A DNA stretch of 64,000 bases from Candidatus Defluviibacillus avedoerensis (GTDB taxonomy: Bacteria > Pseudomonadota > Gammaproteobacteria > Burkholderiales > Burkholderiaceae_C): the NCBI GenBank assembly GCA_016703665.1, contig JADJBS010000002.1:186001-250000 (forward strand), read 5' to 3'. The notes under the pieces were generated by a model. The model saw only the letters and a program-made list of their open reading frames with translations. It searched no databases and was not told the origin of the DNA. Shown in pieces: positions 55,567 through 64,000 of this stretch. Numbering within the stretch: position 1 is the first letter of the stretch; each line of letters opens with the position of its first letter. A program made the position numbers and the translations under genes.

Positions 55567-56798
55567 TCAGCGTGTGAAAATATTGACGGTAACGACGGCC
55601 TCTTCGTAGCCCACTTGGCCACCGCCGTTCTCCTGCAAAGCAACCTTAGCGCCCTCAACTTGTCGGGCCCCTGCTTCTCCACGGAGCTGCGTCACGAGCT
55701 CATGAATCTGACCAAGACCAGTTGCGCCAATGGGATGGCCTTTGCTTTCAAGACCACCTGATGTATTGACGGGGATGCGGCCACCGATGGAAAGTTCTCC
55801 CGCCTCTGCTGCGGCACCGCCACCACCCATCGGTGTGAGTCCGAGGTACTCGATGGCCATGATTTCCCCCATCGCGCTGGCGTCGTGAACCTCAACCACA
55901 TTGATGTCTTGAGGGCCGATTCCTGCTTTTTCGTAAGCCATGCGCCCGGCGCGCAGGCAGACAGCTTGGTCAAAAGCCTTGGGGGATCGTGGTGTTGCTG
56001 TGGCAATGGCCGTCGCCGCGACACGTATGGCACGATTGCGGTTGATGCCGAGTCGCTTTATGCCCTCTTCAGTACACACGATGACCGCAGCCGCTCCATC
56101 TGAAAGAGGCGAGCACATAGGTATCGTGAGCGGATAGGTGATCGGTGCAGCAGCCAACACTTCTTCAATCGTGAATGCCTGGCGGTACTGCGACAACGGG
56201 TTGTGGACCGAGTGCATGTGGTTCTTCGCAGCCACTGCAGCGATCTGGCGTTGCGTGGTGCCAAAGTTTTTCATCCAGAACCGGCACATGGCCGCATAGA
56301 TGGCCATGAAGCGGCTGTAGGGGCGGTCCGACTCGCTTCCTTCCGGAACTTCGACACCTTCCCCGAGTGCGAGTAAGCGTGCAGCGTTTTCCTCGGCTTG
56401 AGACACATCAACCACCAAAAGTGCAATCGAACGTTTCTTGTCGGCGATGTTCATCTTTTCCGATCAGCGCCAGGGCCACATCACAGTCGCCAGCGCGCAG
56501 AGATTGCACCGCCAACTGGAATGCGCTGGTGCCCGAGGCGCAGGCGTTTTCGACGTTGCTAGACCGGCAATCCCACCAGACCTAGATGGGCGAAGACCAC
56601 TTGACCAGGGATGGCGTGTTGCCCTGCAAGGGCTTTGGGTCACGCCAGAGTAAAAGGCTCGCTGAATGTCTTGCCTGGTAATGCCAGCGTCTTTAAAACG
56701 GCTTGAAAGGCGTCATCAGCGAGAGATGCGACAGTGCTTTGAAGGTGTCGCCCGAATTGCGTCATTCCGACGCCAACGATGTAAATGTCTTTGCTCAT
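55567..56798 (-). CDS. Thiolase (SCP-x-type acetyl-CoA acyltransferase), several frameshifts in the 5' third
   Basis: About 410 residues. The start at 56798 reads MSKDIYIVGVGMTQFGRHLQ. Pieces in alternating frames follow: GITRQDIQRAFYSGVTQSP, GQVVFAHLGLVGLP, and ENACASGTSAFQLAVQSLRA with the catalytic Cys. From about 56454 the frame is open to the end and contains CSPLSDGAAAVIVCTEEG, NVVEVHDASAMGEIMA, NTSGGLESKGHPIGATGLGQ (catalytic His) and a final ENGGGQVGYEEA. At least four indels lie in the first 350 bp. It is the first gene of the minus-strand unit and is divergent from tetR over the TGGTACCA operator. Confidence 0.82.
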
Positions 56799-56829
56799 TG
56801 GGTGATAGACTGCTTTTCAATAGTTAATT

Positions 56830-56859
56830 ATTGGTACCAAAAAATCTAAATTGGTACCA
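56830..56859. promoter_or_regulatory. Paired palindromic operator TGGTACCA
   Basis: ATTGGTACCA occurs at 56830-56839 and again at 56850-56859, exactly 20 bp apart, about two helix turns. Each holds the perfect 8-bp palindrome TGGTACCA. It lies in the AT-rich gap between the divergent thiolase (start 56798) and tetR (start 56940) genes, where the promoters of both must be. It is the obvious candidate operator for the adjacent TetR-type repressor bound as two dimers on one DNA face. Confidence 0.75.
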
Positions 56860-56939
56860 TTGCAACAGATGCATCAACGCGCCGTCAATCTCGGGGAAAC
56901 CCGTAGTTGTGGTGTGCTGCCCTCAGAGTTACCCCTGCC

Positions 56940-57563
56940 ATGCGTACGACTCGCTCCCACGAAGAATTCCTTACTGAACTTGCCGCTCTCATCAAAAAGG
57001 AGGGCATTGCGTCCTTGAGCGTTGCCGAAATTGCAGCGCGACTGCACTGCTCTCGCAGGCGTCTATATGACGTGGCCGCGACAAAAGAAGGCCTACTTTT
57101 AGAAGTCGCAAAATGGCAGTTTCAGGACTCGATTGAGGCGGGTGAAAAAGCGGCGGCTGCAGAGGCAGACCCAGCGCGCCGCCTTAGGGCTTACTTGGGC
57201 GCTGGGTTGCGAGCTGCTGAGACTCTGGGAACAGGGTTCTTGGCTGATTTGCAGCAGTCCGACGAGGGGCGTGCACTGTTCGACGAATTCCAATTGACCC
57301 GCTCAAAAGGAGCACGCGAAATCCTTGAGGCAGGCGCACGCATCGGTGAGTTCAAAGCTGTTAACTTTGATATCGTCACAGAGGTGTTGCTTGGTGCTGC
57401 GTCGCGTCTGCGAAATGCAGACTTTTTACGTCGTGCGAACTTGACTATTCCCGAAGCTTTCGGTGAGGCATACGAGTTGGTTTTGCAGGGACTGCTTGTT
57501 CAAACGGGTGAAGCCCAACATAGGCCTGTGAAAGCCAAATTGACAGCGTCGCACGTTCGGTAA
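56940..57563 (+). CDS. TetR family transcriptional regulator
   Basis: A 207-residue repressor-type protein. The ATG at 56940 is used (MRTTRSHEEFLTELAALIKK); the frame is open from 56907. The HTH is SLSVAEIAARLHCSRRRLYD (about 26-45), with Arg-Arg-Arg-Leu-Tyr in the recognition helix, followed by KEGLLLEVAKWQF. The C-terminal ligand domain is helical and divergent. It is divergent from the thiolase-led unit and presumably represses it until a CoA intermediate binds (inference from the operator and gene order). Confidence 0.88.
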   Translation: MRTTRSHEEFLTELAALIKKEGIASLSVAEIAARLHCSRRRLYDVAATKEGLLLEVAKWQFQDSIEAGEKAAAAEADPARRLRAYLGAGLRAAETLGTGFLADLQQSDEGRALFDEFQLTRSKGAREILEAGARIGEFKAVNFDIVTEVLLGAASRLRNADFLRRANLTIPEAFGEAYELVLQGLLVQTGEAQHRPVKAKLTASHVR

Positions 57564-57625
57564 GTGCCCAATGGGGTACTGCACTGACAAGTTTGTGAGA
57601 GCAATGCGCACGCTCTCTCATTGCC

Positions 57626-58708
57626 TCAACTGCGCTTTTCAAATCGCTCCAGTAGCGATTGATGATCGCGTGCCCACTGGTTCATCGGTTGTGCAGTGCC
57701 GCCTCGAACCTCGTCCAGAAAGGCCAGTGCCAATTGCCGTGTGGCGACTTTTACCTTAGGGTTGAGTTCGATGCCGCCCGTGTTCAGCCGGTCTGTGAAC
57801 ATGCTGTGCGAGCCGTCTTTGAACACGGCCAGCGCTTTGCGAGAACCGCCAATGGCCTCGTATACGCTGATGCGGTCTGCCGGAGAAGAGTGGTAGCCGG
57901 GGACGACGATTTCGTCTCCGGTTGACGTGATGTGCAGCGTTGGCACTTGCACCGGGGCCAGGATTTGGCGGATGTCGCCCATGCCATAAAAAGGCGGTGC
58001 GCTGATGATCACGGCTGCCTGGATGCGGGGGTCTCGGTACTGAATTTGCTGCAGCCCTGTTGCATTGCTTCGCTGCACTGTTGCGCCGCAGGCCAGCAAG
58101 CAGGTGTTGGCACCATAAGAATGCCCTGCAGCCATGATTTGCCGAGGATTGATGTGTTCGCCCAAGGCACTGTCCATGAGGCGGTCCAGACCGAACCGCA
58201 TGTCCTGCACCCGGTGGATGGCTTGCTTTCCTGGGCGGCGGTTTGCAAGCGCGAGACCAGGCCGAGAACATTGCCAGACCACAGGCTGCGGTCACTGCCC
58301 ACATGCTGCAAATGCAGGCAGGCATAGCCATGCTGGGCCAGGTACTTTCCCAGGTAAGGTAGCCCTCGCGCGAGCCGCCCAGGCCATGCGAGACCACCAG
58401 AAGTGGCAGCTTTTGCGCCCGGCAGTGCCAATGGCAGTTTGCGCTGGCAGGTAGAGTTTGGCTGCCACAGGGGCGGTCAGGTGGGTGTCATGCCAGTCGA
58501 GGTAGATCGTCTGGACGGTTGAGTCGTCTGGCATGGGTACCACCGCCGCCAGTGCCGCAGCACGGCTGAGGCCGACCGTGCTGCTGGGGTCCGCATTGGC
58601 TGGCCGACCCGCACAGCCAGCCAGCGCGCCGGTAGCGAGGAGGGTACCGAGGAACTTTCGTCTGCAGATCAAATCAATCTCATTCACAATGCGATTCTTG
58701 TTCAACAT
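57626..58708 (-). CDS. Lipoprotein-type alpha/beta hydrolase, three frameshifts
   Basis: About 361 residues when joined. The ATG at 58708 starts MLNKNRIVNEIDLICRRKFL, with RRKFLGTLLATGALAGC forming a twin-arginine-like signal and a lipobox LAGC, so it is probably a lipid-anchored exported enzyme. Joined pieces then read LLVVSHGLGGSREGYLT, YLAQHGYACLHLQHVGSDRS, AGHSYGANTCLLACGATVQR (nucleophile elbow GHSYG) and FKDGSHSMFTDRL with the catalytic His. Breaks, all apparent deletions, lie near 58405, 58350 and 58230. The group resembles dienelactone or PET-hydrolase-like exported hydrolases; the substrate is unknown. Confidence 0.72.
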
Positions 58709-58735
58709 GGCCAACACCTTAACTGGAGACAAACG

Positions 58736-59644
58736 ATGCTTACTCAAGACATGATCACGGATTCTGAGGCACTTTTGCAAGCCTCTGAAGCGACCGATAA
58801 GGCGGGGCTGAGTCGCCGAATGGCACTGAAATCTGTGGGAGCTTTGGGGGTCGGGTACGCCGCCTCGGTGCAGCCTATCATGGCACAAACGGCGATCAAG
58901 ACCTCGTCAGAAGGGCTCACTGCGGGTGAGATCAGCTTTGAGGTCAATGGTTTTAAAGTACCTGCTTACCGGGCAGCACCGGCGGGCAAAACCAATTTGC
59001 CGGTGGTGCTGGTGATCCAGGAAATCTTTGGCGTACATGAATACATTGCGGACACCGCGCGCCGCTTTGCTAAGGCGGGTTATCTGGCGATTGCGCCTGA
59101 ACTGTATGCCCGCCAAGGTGATCCGAGCCAATACGGCGAAATAGCCAGGTTGCAGGCAGAAATTGTGTCCAAGGTGCCAGATGCCCAGGTGATGGCGGAT
59201 TGGATGGTGCGCTGAAATGGGCGGCTGCCAATGGGGGCGATGTTAAGCGTGCTGGTATTACAGGTTTTTGCTGGGGGTGGACGGATCACTTGGCTGTATG
59301 CGGCGCAAGGCCCAGTCAAAGCCGGTGTTGCCTGGTATGGCCGCATGGTGGGGCAGTCCTCAGCCTTGACGCCCAAGCACCCTGTTGACTTGGCTGCCCA
59401 GTTGAATGGCCCAGTGCTGGGCTTGTATGGCGCGGCGGATCAGGGCATTCCCCTGGACACGGTAGAGAAAATGAAGTCAGCCTTGGCCACTGGCAATGCG
59501 GCGTCCAAGGCGAGCCAGTTTGTGGTGTACCCTGAAGCACCCCATGCGTTTCACGCGGATTACCGCCCGAGCTACCGTAAGGATCCCGCAGAAGACGGCT
59601 GGAGGCGCGCATTGGAATGGTTCAAGGCGAACGGCGTGGTGTGA
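58736..59644 (+). CDS. Dienelactone hydrolase family protein, Tat-exported, two frameshifts
   Basis: 302 residues over three frame segments with cancelling indels. The start at 58736 gives a polar leader, then LSRRMALKSVGALGVGYAAS, a twin-arginine signal, ending IMAQ. The mature part has LPVVLVIQEIFGVHEYIADT and then, after a break near 59201, GALKWAAANGGDVKRAGITG with the cysteine nucleophile GFCWGG. After a second break near 59275 it reads AGVAWYGRMVGQ, with the catalytic Asp region GLYGAADQGIPL and His in YPEAPHAFHADYRPSY. It is divergent from the lipoprotein hydrolase (27-bp gap). It is followed by a good terminator at 59671. Confidence 0.82.
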
Positions 59645-59670
59645 CCTCAGTGCTTCGCCTTACACTTTCG

Positions 59671-59697
59671 GGGCCGCCTCTGCGGCCCTTTTTGTTT
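59671..59697 (+). terminator. Rho-independent terminator after the dienelactone hydrolase
   Basis: GGGCCGC (59671-59677), a CTCT loop and GCGGCCC (59682-59688) make a perfect 7-bp GC stem, followed by TTTTTGTTTTTG. It lies 27 bp after the stop. Confidence 0.85.
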
Positions 59698-59748
59698 TTG
59701 TTGAAAGAGAATATGGCTTTTCGGCAATTCCGGTAAGCTTTTTTAGCT

Positions 59749-60546
59749 ATGACTTTGGTAGCGATTATTGTGGCCACCCTGGCCGCTGGCATTGGCAGTG
59801 TCTGGCTGGCAGCCTTGTTGGGCTTCGCCGCCTTGGGGCGCTATACCCAGCATTTGCTCAGTCTGGCGGCAGGGGCCTTGCTGGCAACGGCGTTCATGCA
59901 CCTGCTGCCTGAGGCGTTTGAGTCTCAGGCGTCTGCCAAAGCCTTGTTCACGACCTTGTTGGTGGGGGTGCTGTTTTTCTTTTTGCTGGACAAAGCCGAG
60001 CTTTGGCACCATGGGCATGAACATCACCATGGTTTGGTCGGTGTCCACGCTGGGCATGAACATCACGAGGGGCATTCACATGCAATAACCAAGCCCAGGG
60101 CAGGTGCGTGGGCTGTGTTGACTGGTGACAGCGTGCATTGCTTTGGGGACGGTATTTTGATTGCCTCTGCCTTTGTGGCGGACTTCCGGCTCGGATGGAT
60201 CGCTGCCGTGTCGGTGTTGGCGCATGAGGTGCCTCACCACATGGGTGACCTGATCGTGTTGAGGCAGTCCAGCGGCAATGATCGTCGCGCTGCGTTGATC
60301 AAGGTGACCTTGGCTGGCGCTGTGACCATGTTGGGCGGCTTGGCGGGCTTCTTTCTGGTTGAGCAGCTGCACGACTACTTGCCGTATTTCCTGGCCGTGG
60401 GCAGCAGCAGCTTTATCTATGTGGCGCTGGACGACTTGATCCCGCAGTTGCAAAAACATTTGACGGCACGCGAAACTGCAGCTCAGGTGGCTTGGCTGCT
60501 TCTCGGGATGGGCCTAGTGAGTGTGGTCAGCACGGCCGCTCACTGA
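59749..60546 (+). CDS. ZIP family metal transporter
   Basis: A 265-residue inner-membrane protein with about eight transmembrane helices, moving divalent metal (zinc or iron) into the cytoplasm. The cytoplasmic loop is histidine-rich (HHGHEHHHGLVGVHAGHEHH, about residues 86-105). The metal-binding transmembrane motifs are GDSVHCFGDGILIASAF in helix 4 and LAHEVPHHMGD in helix 5. It stands alone between the terminator and the convergent sulfurtransferase gene. No Zur or Fur box was identified by eye. Confidence 0.92.
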   Translation: MTLVAIIVATLAAGIGSVWLAALLGFAALGRYTQHLLSLAAGALLATAFMHLLPEAFESQASAKALFTTLLVGVLFFFLLDKAELWHHGHEHHHGLVGVHAGHEHHEGHSHAITKPRAGAWAVLTGDSVHCFGDGILIASAFVADFRLGWIAAVSVLAHEVPHHMGDLIVLRQSSGNDRRAALIKVTLAGAVTMLGGLAGFFLVEQLHDYLPYFLAVGSSSFIYVALDDLIPQLQKHLTARETAAQVAWLLLGMGLVSVVSTAAH

Positions 60547-60558
60547 GCGCTAAGCCGT

Positions 60559-61416
60559 TTATCCCACTGCGACGGGCAACCCAGGGGTGTTGCTCCATTC
60601 ACTCCAACTGCCCGCATACAGGCCGGTTTTGCCAAGGCCTGCCAAAGTCATGGCAAGGATATTTGGCGTGGCGGTGACGCCACTGCCGCAGTGATGCACC
60701 ACAGTTGCGGGGTCTCTTCCGGCCAAAATTGTTTCAAACTCTGCCTTCAGAACATCCGCGGACTTGAACTTGCCGTCTGGCCCCAGATTGTCCGTGAACG
60801 GGCGATTCAATGCCCCTGGGATGTGACCCGCCTGTGGGTCAAGCGGCTCCATTTCACCCCGGTAGCGCGCCGCAGCACGTGCATCGATGACGGTTTGAGC
60901 TGGTTTGCCCAGGCTGCCTGCTATGTCGTTGGTCGTGAAGAGTGAGTACAGCTCAGGCAAAGCCGTGAAATTGCCTGCAGGTCTGGCTGCTGGTGCATCG
61001 GTTTCGACCTGACCACCACTCTGCTTCCAGGCTTGCAGGCCACCGTCTAGCAGTGCAGCAGCATCATGTCCTGCCCACTTGAGCATCCACCACAGGCGGC
61101 CGCAGTAAGTAGAGTTGTTACGGTCGTATACCACGGCCTGCATGTCGTTGGTAAAGCCCACGCTGCTCAGCCACGCTGCAAACTTCTCACGCGAGGGCAG
61201 GGGGTGTCGACCTCCGGATGCCGCTGTGGTGTCGCCTTTGGCGCTGAGATCAGCATCCAGATCGGCATACACGGCGCCGGGAATGTGTCCCGTCCCGAAC
61301 AGCTTGATGCCTTCAGCTGGATTCATCAGGTCGAAGCTGCAATCAAACACCATTAATTTGCGGCCCTCTTTGAGCAAGGATTGAAGTTGCTCAACCTGAA
61401 TGAGTGTGCTGTACAT
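60559..61416 (-). CDS. Sulfurtransferase (thiosulfate/3-mercaptopyruvate type)
   Basis: A 285-residue protein with two rhodanese domains. The first, inactive half has FDCSFDLMNPAEG and GHIPGAVYADLDADL. The second half carries VIDARAAARYRGE, AGHIPGALNRPF and the active-site loop CGSGVTAT near residue 240. The CGSGVT loop is typical of mercaptopyruvate sulfurtransferases (SseA), so that activity is favoured over thiosulfate. It lies downstream of dnaJ on the same strand (40-bp gap). Confidence 0.9.
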   Translation of the reverse strand: MYSTLIQVEQLQSLLKEGRKLMVFDCSFDLMNPAEGIKLFGTGHIPGAVYADLDADLSAKGDTTAASGGRHPLPSREKFAAWLSSVGFTNDMQAVVYDRNNSTYCGRLWWMLKWAGHDAAALLDGGLQAWKQSGGQVETDAPAARPAGNFTALPELYSLFTTNDIAGSLGKPAQTVIDARAAARYRGEMEPLDPQAGHIPGALNRPFTDNLGPDGKFKSADVLKAEFETILAGRDPATVVHHCGSGVTATPNILAMTLAGLGKTGLYAGSWSEWSNTPGLPVAVG

Positions 61417-61456
61417 GCTTTTGTGCCTTTGCTTGGGGGCAGGTGAGTTTTGACGA

Positions 61457-62611
61457 TCAGGTGAACAGGTTTTTCAGGCGATCTGTCCAGCTGTCCGAGC
61501 TGGGGTTGTGGCGCGGACCGCCTTTCTTGAGTGACTCGTCCAGTTCTTTCAACAGTTTGCGCTGGTGCTCTGTGAGCTTGACAGGTGTTTCCACTGAAAT
61601 ATGGCAATACAGGTCCCCAGGGTAGCTGGAGCGCACGCCCTTGATGCCTTTGCCGCGCAATCGGAACTGCTTCTCTGCCTGAGTGCCTTCGGGAATGTCA
61701 ATGCTGACCTTACCGTCCAAAGTGGGGACTTCAATCTCGCCACCCAGTGCTGCTGTGACCATGCTGATGGGCACCTTGCAATGGATGTCGTCACCGTCGC
61801 GTTCGAAAATCTCGTGTTTTTTGATGCGTACTTCGATGTAAAGGTCGCCCGCAGGGCCACCGTTGGTACCGGGTTCGCCATTGCCTGCGCTGCGGATGCG
61901 CATGCCATCATCAATGCCAGCTGGCATTTTGACTTCGAGCGTTTTTTGGCGCTTGACTTTGCCTTGGCCGCTGCATGGGGCGCACGGCTCAGGGATCAGC
62001 TTGCCGGTGCCTCGGCACTGGGGGCAGGTTTGCTGAACACTGAAAAAGCCCTGACGCATTTGTACCGAGCCATTGCCGTGACAGGTGGTGCATGTGGCCA
62101 CCTTGGTGCCAGGCTTGGCACCCGTGCCATGGCAGGTGTCGCACTCTTCCCAGGTAGGGATGCGTATCTGCGCATCCTTGCCTTTGGCGGCTTCCTCCAG
62201 GCTGATTTCCATGGCATAGCTGAGGTCACTGCCTCGGTACACCTGTCGGCCACCACGCCCGCCACCCGCGCCACGGCCTTGGCCACCTTGACCGAAGATG
62301 TCACCAAAAATATCACCAAAGGCCTCGGCAAAACCCCCAAATCCTTCAGCACCGGCACCACCGCCACGCATGTTGGGGTCTACGCCCGCATGGCCGTACT
62401 GATCGTAGGCTGCCTTCTTCTGCGGATCAGACAGCATTTCATAGGCCTCCTTGGCCTCTTTGAACTTGGCTTCTGAGTCTTTGGCTGAGTCCCCCTGGTT
62501 GCGGTCAGGGTGGTACTTCATTGCCAGCTTGCGGTAGGCCTTTTTGATTTCGTCGTCGGAAGCGTTTTTGGGTACGCCCAGAATTTCATAAAAGTCGCGT
62601 TTAGTGGCCAT
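61457..62611 (-). CDS. dnaJ: Chaperone protein DnaJ
   Basis: A 384-residue class A J-protein that stimulates DnaK ATPase and delivers clients. The J domain has HPD at residues 34-36 (KYHPDRNQ). A Gly-rich linker follows (GGGAGAEGFGGFAEAFG), then the four zinc repeats CDTCHGTG, CTTCHGNG, CPQCRGTG and CAPCSGQG, and the C-terminal substrate domains. It lies 148 bp downstream of dnaK, the standard arrangement, with a hairpin in the gap. The gene is intact. Confidence 0.97.
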   Translation of the reverse strand: MATKRDFYEILGVPKNASDDEIKKAYRKLAMKYHPDRNQGDSAKDSEAKFKEAKEAYEMLSDPQKKAAYDQYGHAGVDPNMRGGGAGAEGFGGFAEAFGDIFGDIFGQGGQGRGAGGGRGGRQVYRGSDLSYAMEISLEEAAKGKDAQIRIPTWEECDTCHGTGAKPGTKVATCTTCHGNGSVQMRQGFFSVQQTCPQCRGTGKLIPEPCAPCSGQGKVKRQKTLEVKMPAGIDDGMRIRSAGNGEPGTNGGPAGDLYIEVRIKKHEIFERDGDDIHCKVPISMVTAALGGEIEVPTLDGKVSIDIPEGTQAEKQFRLRGKGIKGVRSSYPGDLYCHISVETPVKLTEHQRKLLKELDESLKKGGPRHNPSSDSWTDRLKNLFT

Positions 62612-62688
62612 GGCGGGAGGTGCTTATCTGGAAAGGGCTTGTTTCGGGGCGAAGTTTTCGGGTCAGAGAGGGTCCTTGTCAGGCAAAA

Positions 62689-62732
62689 CGCCGCGCTGAG
62701 TCAAATGCCCGGGGGCATTCTTCAACGCGGCG
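62689..62732. repeat. Nested hairpin in the dnaK-dnaJ gap
   Basis: CGCCGCG (62689-62695) pairs with CGCGGCG (62726-62732), and between them AATGCCC (62704-62710) pairs with GGGCATT (62713-62719) across a two-base loop. The two stems could stack. No T run follows on the minus strand, so it is a pausing or processing element rather than a strong terminator. It probably sets the dnaK to dnaJ expression ratio (inference). Confidence 0.6.
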
Positions 62733-62759
62733 AATGTCCTGATGAATCAGGTGGGTGAA

Positions 62760-64000
62760 TTAACCCTTTTTGACTTCCTTGACCTCGGCATCGACCACAT
62801 TGTCGTCAGCGGGCTTGGCAGATGCGCCGCCATGTGCAGCACCATGGTCTTCTGACCCTGGTGCTGCTCCAGCTGCTGCGGCCTTCGCAGCTTCCTGGGC
62901 TTGCATGTCGGCATACATCTTTTCGCCAAGTTTTTGGCTGACTGTCATTAGCGCGGTGCTCTTTTCGTCAATGCTGGCCTTGTCGTCACCCTTGAGGGCT
63001 TCTTCGAGATCCTTCATGGCGGCTTCGATTTTGGACTTTTCGTCCGCATCGAGCTTGTCACCATGCTCGGTCAGGCTCTTCTTGACGCTGTGCACGGCGG
63101 CTTCGCCCTGGTTGCGGGCTTGGACGAGTTCTAGCTTTTTCTTGTCGTCGGCAGCGTTTAGCTCGGCGTCTTTCACCATTTGCTGGATTTCAGCTTCAGA
63201 CAAACCGGGTTGGCCTTGATGGTGATCTTGTTTTCCTTGCCCGTGCCTTTGTCTTTGGCGCCTACATGCAGGATGCCGTTGGCGTCGATGTCGAAGGACA
63301 CTTCGATCTGTGGCGTACCGCGTGAAGAGGGTGGAATGCCTTCGAGGTTGAATTCGCCCAGCAACTTGTTCACCGCTGCGATTTCACGCTCGCCCTGGAA
63401 CACCTTGATGGTCACGGCGGGCTGATTGTCTTCTGCGGTCGAGAAAGTCTGTGCAAACTTGGTGGGGATGGTCGTGTTCTTGGCGATCATCTTGGTCATC
63501 ACGCCGCCCAGGGTTTCGATGCCCAGGGAGAGCGGTGTCACGTCGAGCAGCAACACGTCCTTGCGGTCGCCGGACAGCACCTGGCCTTGAATCGCAGCGC
63601 CAACTGCCACGGCTTCGTCGGGGTTCACGTCTTTGCGGGGCTCTTTGCCGAAGAACTCTTTGACCTTCTCTTGAACCTTGGGCATGCGGGTCATCCCGCC
63701 GACCAGAATGACGTCGTGGATTTCTCCCACAGACACGCCAGCGTCCTTGATCGCGACGCGGCAAGGTGCAATGGTGCGCTCAATCAAGTCCTCCACCAGA
63801 GCTTCGAGCTTGGAGCGGCTCAGCTTGATGTTCAGGTGCTTTGGGCCAGACGCATCGGCAGTGATGTAGGGCAGGTTCAGATCAGTTTGCGCGCTGTTGG
63901 AGAGCTCAATCTTGGCCTTTTCAGCGGCTTCCTTGAGGCGCTGCAGGGCGAGCACGTCTTTGGACAGGTCAACGCCTTGTTCTTTCTTGAACTCGGTGAC
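62760..64000 (-). CDS. dnaK: Chaperone protein DnaK, 3' part, one frameshift, cut by the window edge
   Basis: About 414 C-terminal residues of the Hsp70 chaperone. The gene runs off the right edge (GVDLSKDVLALQRLKEAAEK at the edge). The nucleotide domain shows VILVGGMTRMPKVQEKVKEF and NPDEAVAVGAAIQGQVLSG, the linker is DVLLLDVTPLSLGIETLGG, and the substrate domain has DIDANGILHVGAKDKGTGKE. Near 63207-63211 one base is missing: restored, the frame reads ITIKANSGLSEAEIQQMVKD (S inferred) and continues through the helical lid to DAEVKEVKKG at 62760. An intact dnaK is needed in most bacteria, so an assembly indel is the likely cause. Confidence 0.95.

Noticed and set aside
1..64000. tRNA, rRNA or mobile element genes
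   Set aside because: No tRNA-like CCA-ended cloverleaf, rRNA segment, transposase, integrase or terminal inverted repeat pair was recognised while reading both strands. A computational scan would still be the decisive test.

Overview
The window reads as a chromosomal segment of a betaproteobacterium of the order Burkholderiales, most likely family Comamonadaceae. The evidence is the high-GC coding style, six periplasmic Bug/TctC-type receptor genes, a DUF3579 gene beside argD-argF, a BPSS1780-type membrane gene next to an APH-type thrB and divergent polA, and the dnaK-dnaJ arrangement. No rRNA, tRNA, CRISPR array, integrase or insertion sequence was recognised.

Layout. 1-1.1 kb holds debris of a MntA-type nucleotidyltransferase and a coupled HEPN-like partner. 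1.1-8 kb carries dsbA, a Bug receptor and a minus-strand operon apnO-oiaX-oiaK-gntR, read here as a D-apionate pathway built around a RuBisCO-like protein, with an IclR-type regulator upstream. 8-22 kb is a large catabolic island: four more Bug receptors alternate with a PDC-lactonase-like amidohydrolase, an RraA-type aldolase, a 2-hydroxyacid dehydrogenase, a cyclase/formamidase, an SMP-30 lactonase and a crotonase. Opposite to these run a VOC protein, an isocitrate/isopropylmalate dehydrogenase homologue, a HIBADH-type dehydrogenase and an acyl-CoA synthetase. 22-25.6 kb is argF-argD, a tandem 87-bp repeat, DUF3579 and a Crp/Fnr regulator. 25.6-35 kb holds a hybrid kinase, a SAF-domain oxidoreductase, a KynB-like hydrolase, an EamA exporter, guaC and two secreted proteins. 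35-46 kb has uvrD, a PAS kinase and response regulator, a FecR-domain protein, thrB, polA and a hydrolase. 47-57 kb is a minus-strand beta-oxidation-type operon (thiolase, acyl-CoA dehydrogenase, reductase, crotonase, CoA ligase, MFS, Bug, SDR) with a divergent TetR regulator and a clear TGGTACCA operator pair. 57-64 kb holds two exported hydrolases, a ZIP transporter, a sulfurtransferase, dnaJ and the 3' two-thirds or less of dnaK.

Data quality. About thirty single-base frameshifts can be placed by reading adjacent frames. They hit polA (twice, once inside motif A), dnaK and thrB as well as catabolic genes, often at short homopolymers, and none was seen between about 16.7 and 37.6 kb. The simplest inference is uncorrected indel error in the assembly, so most split genes are listed as one locus with the shift noted. 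True decay cannot be excluded in the densest cases (53-59 kb).
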